From Planomonospora sp. ID82291 (GTDB lineage Bacteria > Actinomycetota > Actinomycetes > Streptosporangiales > Streptosporangiaceae), in the NCBI RefSeq assembly GCF_015711645.1, contig NZ_JABTEX010000004.1, positions 124,001-188,000 of the forward strand: a stretch of 64,000 nucleotides of DNA. The letters are read 5' to 3'. Below, one piece after another: positions 60,541-64,000 of this stretch. The translations under genes were made by a program, and so were the position numbers. Each line of letters begins with the position of its first letter. Within the stretch, counting starts at the first letter, position 1. The notes beneath the pieces are model-generated. The model saw nothing but the letters and a program-made list of their open reading frames with translations. It was not told the origin of the DNA and did not search any database.

Positions 60541-61143
60541 TCAGCCGGGGCGCACCCCGCCGCGGCCCGGCGCACGGCGGCGGCGCCGTGCCCTCCGGAG
60601 CAGCCGCCAGGCGAGCAGGACCGGCACGGCCACCACGATGAGGACGAGGACCGGCAGGAAGACCGCGATCAGGCTGATGCCGAGGGACCCGGCGTCCTCG
60701 ACCGTGCTCACGACCGGTGCGCCCACCCCGGCGGTGGAGGCGTTGACCGCGGGCCGGACGGCCGACTTCATCACGTGCACCGCCAGGGCGATCCCGATGC
60801 CCAGCACCCAGCCGGCCCAGGGATTCGCGCTCATCCAGTCGGAGCCGTCGAGCCGGGCCGCGGCCTCGGTGGCGCTGAACACCACCCCGCCGGAGACCGG
60901 CCGCACCACCGTCTGGACCATGTCGTTGACGCTGTCGACCACCGGGACCTTGTCGAGCACGACCTCGGCCAGGAACAGCACGCCGATGACCGCCAGCACC
61001 CCGCCGTTCGACAGCCAGGCGAACTCCTCGGGCAGCCGAACATGGTCGGTGAAGTCGGCCAGCAGGCCGACGACGAGCAGCGGGATGTAGGCGTTCAGCC
61101 CGGCCGCCGTGGAAAGGCCCAGACCGGTCAGCGCCGCGAGCAT
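60541..61143 (-). CDS. DUF4126 membrane protein
   Basis: The 200-residue protein has about four membrane segments and the family's early motif GLGLSTAAGLNAYIPLLVVGLLADF (about residues 7-31) plus GGVLAVIGVLFLAEVVLDKVPVVDSVND (about 47-74). A later segment reads HVMKSAVRPAVNASTAG. GGAGG lies 5 bases before the ATG at 61143. DUF4126 has no assigned function. An Arg-rich tail (RRARRRRR) ends the protein in the cytosol. Confidence 0.85.
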   Translation of the reverse strand: MLAALTGLGLSTAAGLNAYIPLLVVGLLADFTDHVRLPEEFAWLSNGGVLAVIGVLFLAEVVLDKVPVVDSVNDMVQTVVRPVSGGVVFSATEAAARLDGSDWMSANPWAGWVLGIGIALAVHVMKSAVRPAVNASTAGVGAPVVSTVEDAGSLGISLIAVFLPVLVLIVVAVPVLLAWRLLRRARRRRRAPGRGGVRPG

Positions 61144-61153
61144 CGCACCTCCG

Positions 61154-61858
61154 TCATCGCTCCTGTGCACCCTCCAACGTTTCCGGGCCGGGAATGGATC
61201 CCGGCAGGCGCAGAGTCTCGCGGAGCCGCGGCGGCCGCCAGCCCCCGCCCGGGGTGTACTCCCGGACGACCCGGGCCGGGACGCCCGCGATGACGCTGTG
61301 GTCGGGGAACGCGCCGCGGACCACCGCGCCGCCCGCGACCACGCACTGGCGGCCGATCCGGGTGCCCGGCAGGATGATCGCGCCGGTGCCCAGCCAGGAG
61401 CCCGCGCCGATGGAGACCGGGGTGTTGCGCGGCCACTGGCGGCCGATGGGCGTCTCAGGATCGTCGTAGACGTGGTTCTGGTCGGTGATGTACACGTACG
61501 GGCCGGTGAACACGTGGTCGCCGATCTCGATCGACTGGTGGCCCACGATGTGGCTGCCCCGGCCGATCGAGCAGCTGCCGCCGATCCGCACGATCGCCTC
61601 CGGGCCCAGGTCCACCCCCGGGCCCATGCCCGCGGAGATGGACACGCGCTCGCCGACGAGGGTGTGCGCGCCGATCTCGATCCAGGCCTCACCGAAGATC
61701 GCTCCGACCGGGAACGCGATGCAGACGCCCTCGCCGAGACGGCGGAAGCGGTAGCCGGCCGGGTTGGCCGGGCTGACCGTGCCGGCCGCGCGGATCGCAT
61801 TCCAGCCACGGTGGATGAGGGTCCCGGCGGCGCGCCGTACCACGTCTCGAAGCGACAT
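61154..61858 (-). CDS. hexapeptide-repeat acyltransferase
   Basis: The 234-residue protein has a left-handed beta-helix built from hexapeptide repeats such as IEIGAHTLVGERVSISAGM, VRIGGSCSIGRGSHIVGH and VSIGAGSWLGTGAIILPGT. The catalytic-type HVYDDPETPI segment (about residue 132) and the family C-terminal GGAVVRGAFPDHSVIAGVPARVVR are present. Such enzymes acetylate sugars or polysaccharides. A basic amphipathic N terminus precedes the helix. The ATG at 61858 lies 7 bases after a TAATTT box, so it is probably leaderless. The acceptor is unknown. Confidence 0.9.
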   Translation of the reverse strand: MSLRDVVRRAAGTLIHRGWNAIRAAGTVSPANPAGYRFRRLGEGVCIAFPVGAIFGEAWIEIGAHTLVGERVSISAGMGPGVDLGPEAIVRIGGSCSIGRGSHIVGHQSIEIGDHVFTGPYVYITDQNHVYDDPETPIGRQWPRNTPVSIGAGSWLGTGAIILPGTRIGRQCVVAGGAVVRGAFPDHSVIAGVPARVVREYTPGGGWRPPRLRETLRLPGSIPGPETLEGAQER

Positions 61859-61865
61859 GAGAGGC

Positions 61866-61871
61866 AAATTA
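61866..61871 (-). promoter_or_regulatory. -10 box for leaderless acyltransferase transcript
   Basis: TAATTT on the minus strand is separated by 7 bases from the ATG at 61858. Confidence 0.45.
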
Positions 61872-61936
61872 CCGCTTGGTCACTTGCGGGCGGAACAGGG
61901 GAGGGCCCGCGCGGGCGCTCCGGGAGCGGGCTTTGA

Positions 61937-61942
61937 TATTCT
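61937..61942 (+). promoter_or_regulatory. -10 box for pyrG
   Basis: TATTCT would start transcription near 61949 and leave a leader of about 63 bases before pyrG. A 3-codon frame (GTG GAC CTG TAG) begins at 61951, almost at the predicted start. No attenuator hairpin was seen. Confidence 0.4.
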
Positions 61943-61988
61943 GAGAGCCCGTGGACCTGTAGGCCTCCCAAGAGGGTGCGCCGACTGA

Positions 61989-64000
<2,012 letters not shown>

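Overview
The window is very GC-rich, with strong third-position GC bias, frequent GTG starts, 4-base GTGA/ATGA gene overlaps and TAnnnT -10 boxes. This points to a chromosomal core region of a high-GC actinomycete. The gene families and gene order (hisI, trpCBA, lgt, gltBD, pyk, ANTAR regulator, liv operon, polA, rpsA, coaE, uvrB, pyrG) resemble the Streptomyces chromosome. The many Uma2 genes and the unusual accessory genes fit a Streptosporangiales-type genome better. That placement is inference; there is no 16S gene here. I see no transposase, integrase, phage gene or CRISPR array.

Layout. 1-7.5 kb is the most accessory part: two convergent Uma2 endonuclease-like genes, a 672-residue protein of unknown function (possibly DUF6571-like), a TPR regulator-like gene coupled to a lipoprotein, an RsbW-like ATPase, small secreted or membrane proteins and a TIGR03085 protein. 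7.7-12.4 kb holds a heterodimeric ABC exporter and a PPK2 polyphosphate kinase. 12.4-17.7 kb is a his/trp block (hisI, a Trp-associated membrane protein, trpC, trpB, trpA) without trpE at its usual place. 17.9-23.2 kb is an envelope block: MauE/DoxX and DsbA-like redox proteins, lgt, a VIT1/CCC1 transporter and two tandem paralogous membrane-anchored proteins. 23.2-31.1 kb has a BpsA-like gene divergent from gltBD, with a DasR-type palindrome between them. 31-36 kb carries a secreted subtilase, a DUF2784 protein, pyruvate kinase, an odd tRNA with anticodon CAA, and a PdtaR-type antiterminator. 36.5-44.8 kb has the branched-chain amino-acid transporter livKHMGF and a polar amino-acid ABC transporter. 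45-53 kb contains a thioesterase, polA, a polysaccharide deacetylase, rpsA, a GNAT enzyme and coaE. 53-57 kb is a minus-strand operon of two SPFH (flotillin-like) proteins and Spo0M. 57-64 kb has uvrB, a third Uma2 gene, two membrane proteins, a hexapeptide-repeat acyltransferase, pyrG and the start of a NUDIX gene.

How the genes work together. Much of the window is nitrogen and amino-acid economy: two amino-acid importers, GOGAT, Trp and His steps, and CTP synthase. A second theme is the cell envelope: Lgt, Dsb-type redox, SPFH/Spo0M, deacetylase and exporter. A recurring feature is a -10 box 5-8 bases upstream of the start codon, suggesting that about fifteen genes are transcribed as leaderless mRNAs. 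Small ORFs overlapping the starts of trpC and of a DUF2752 gene suggest translational coupling.
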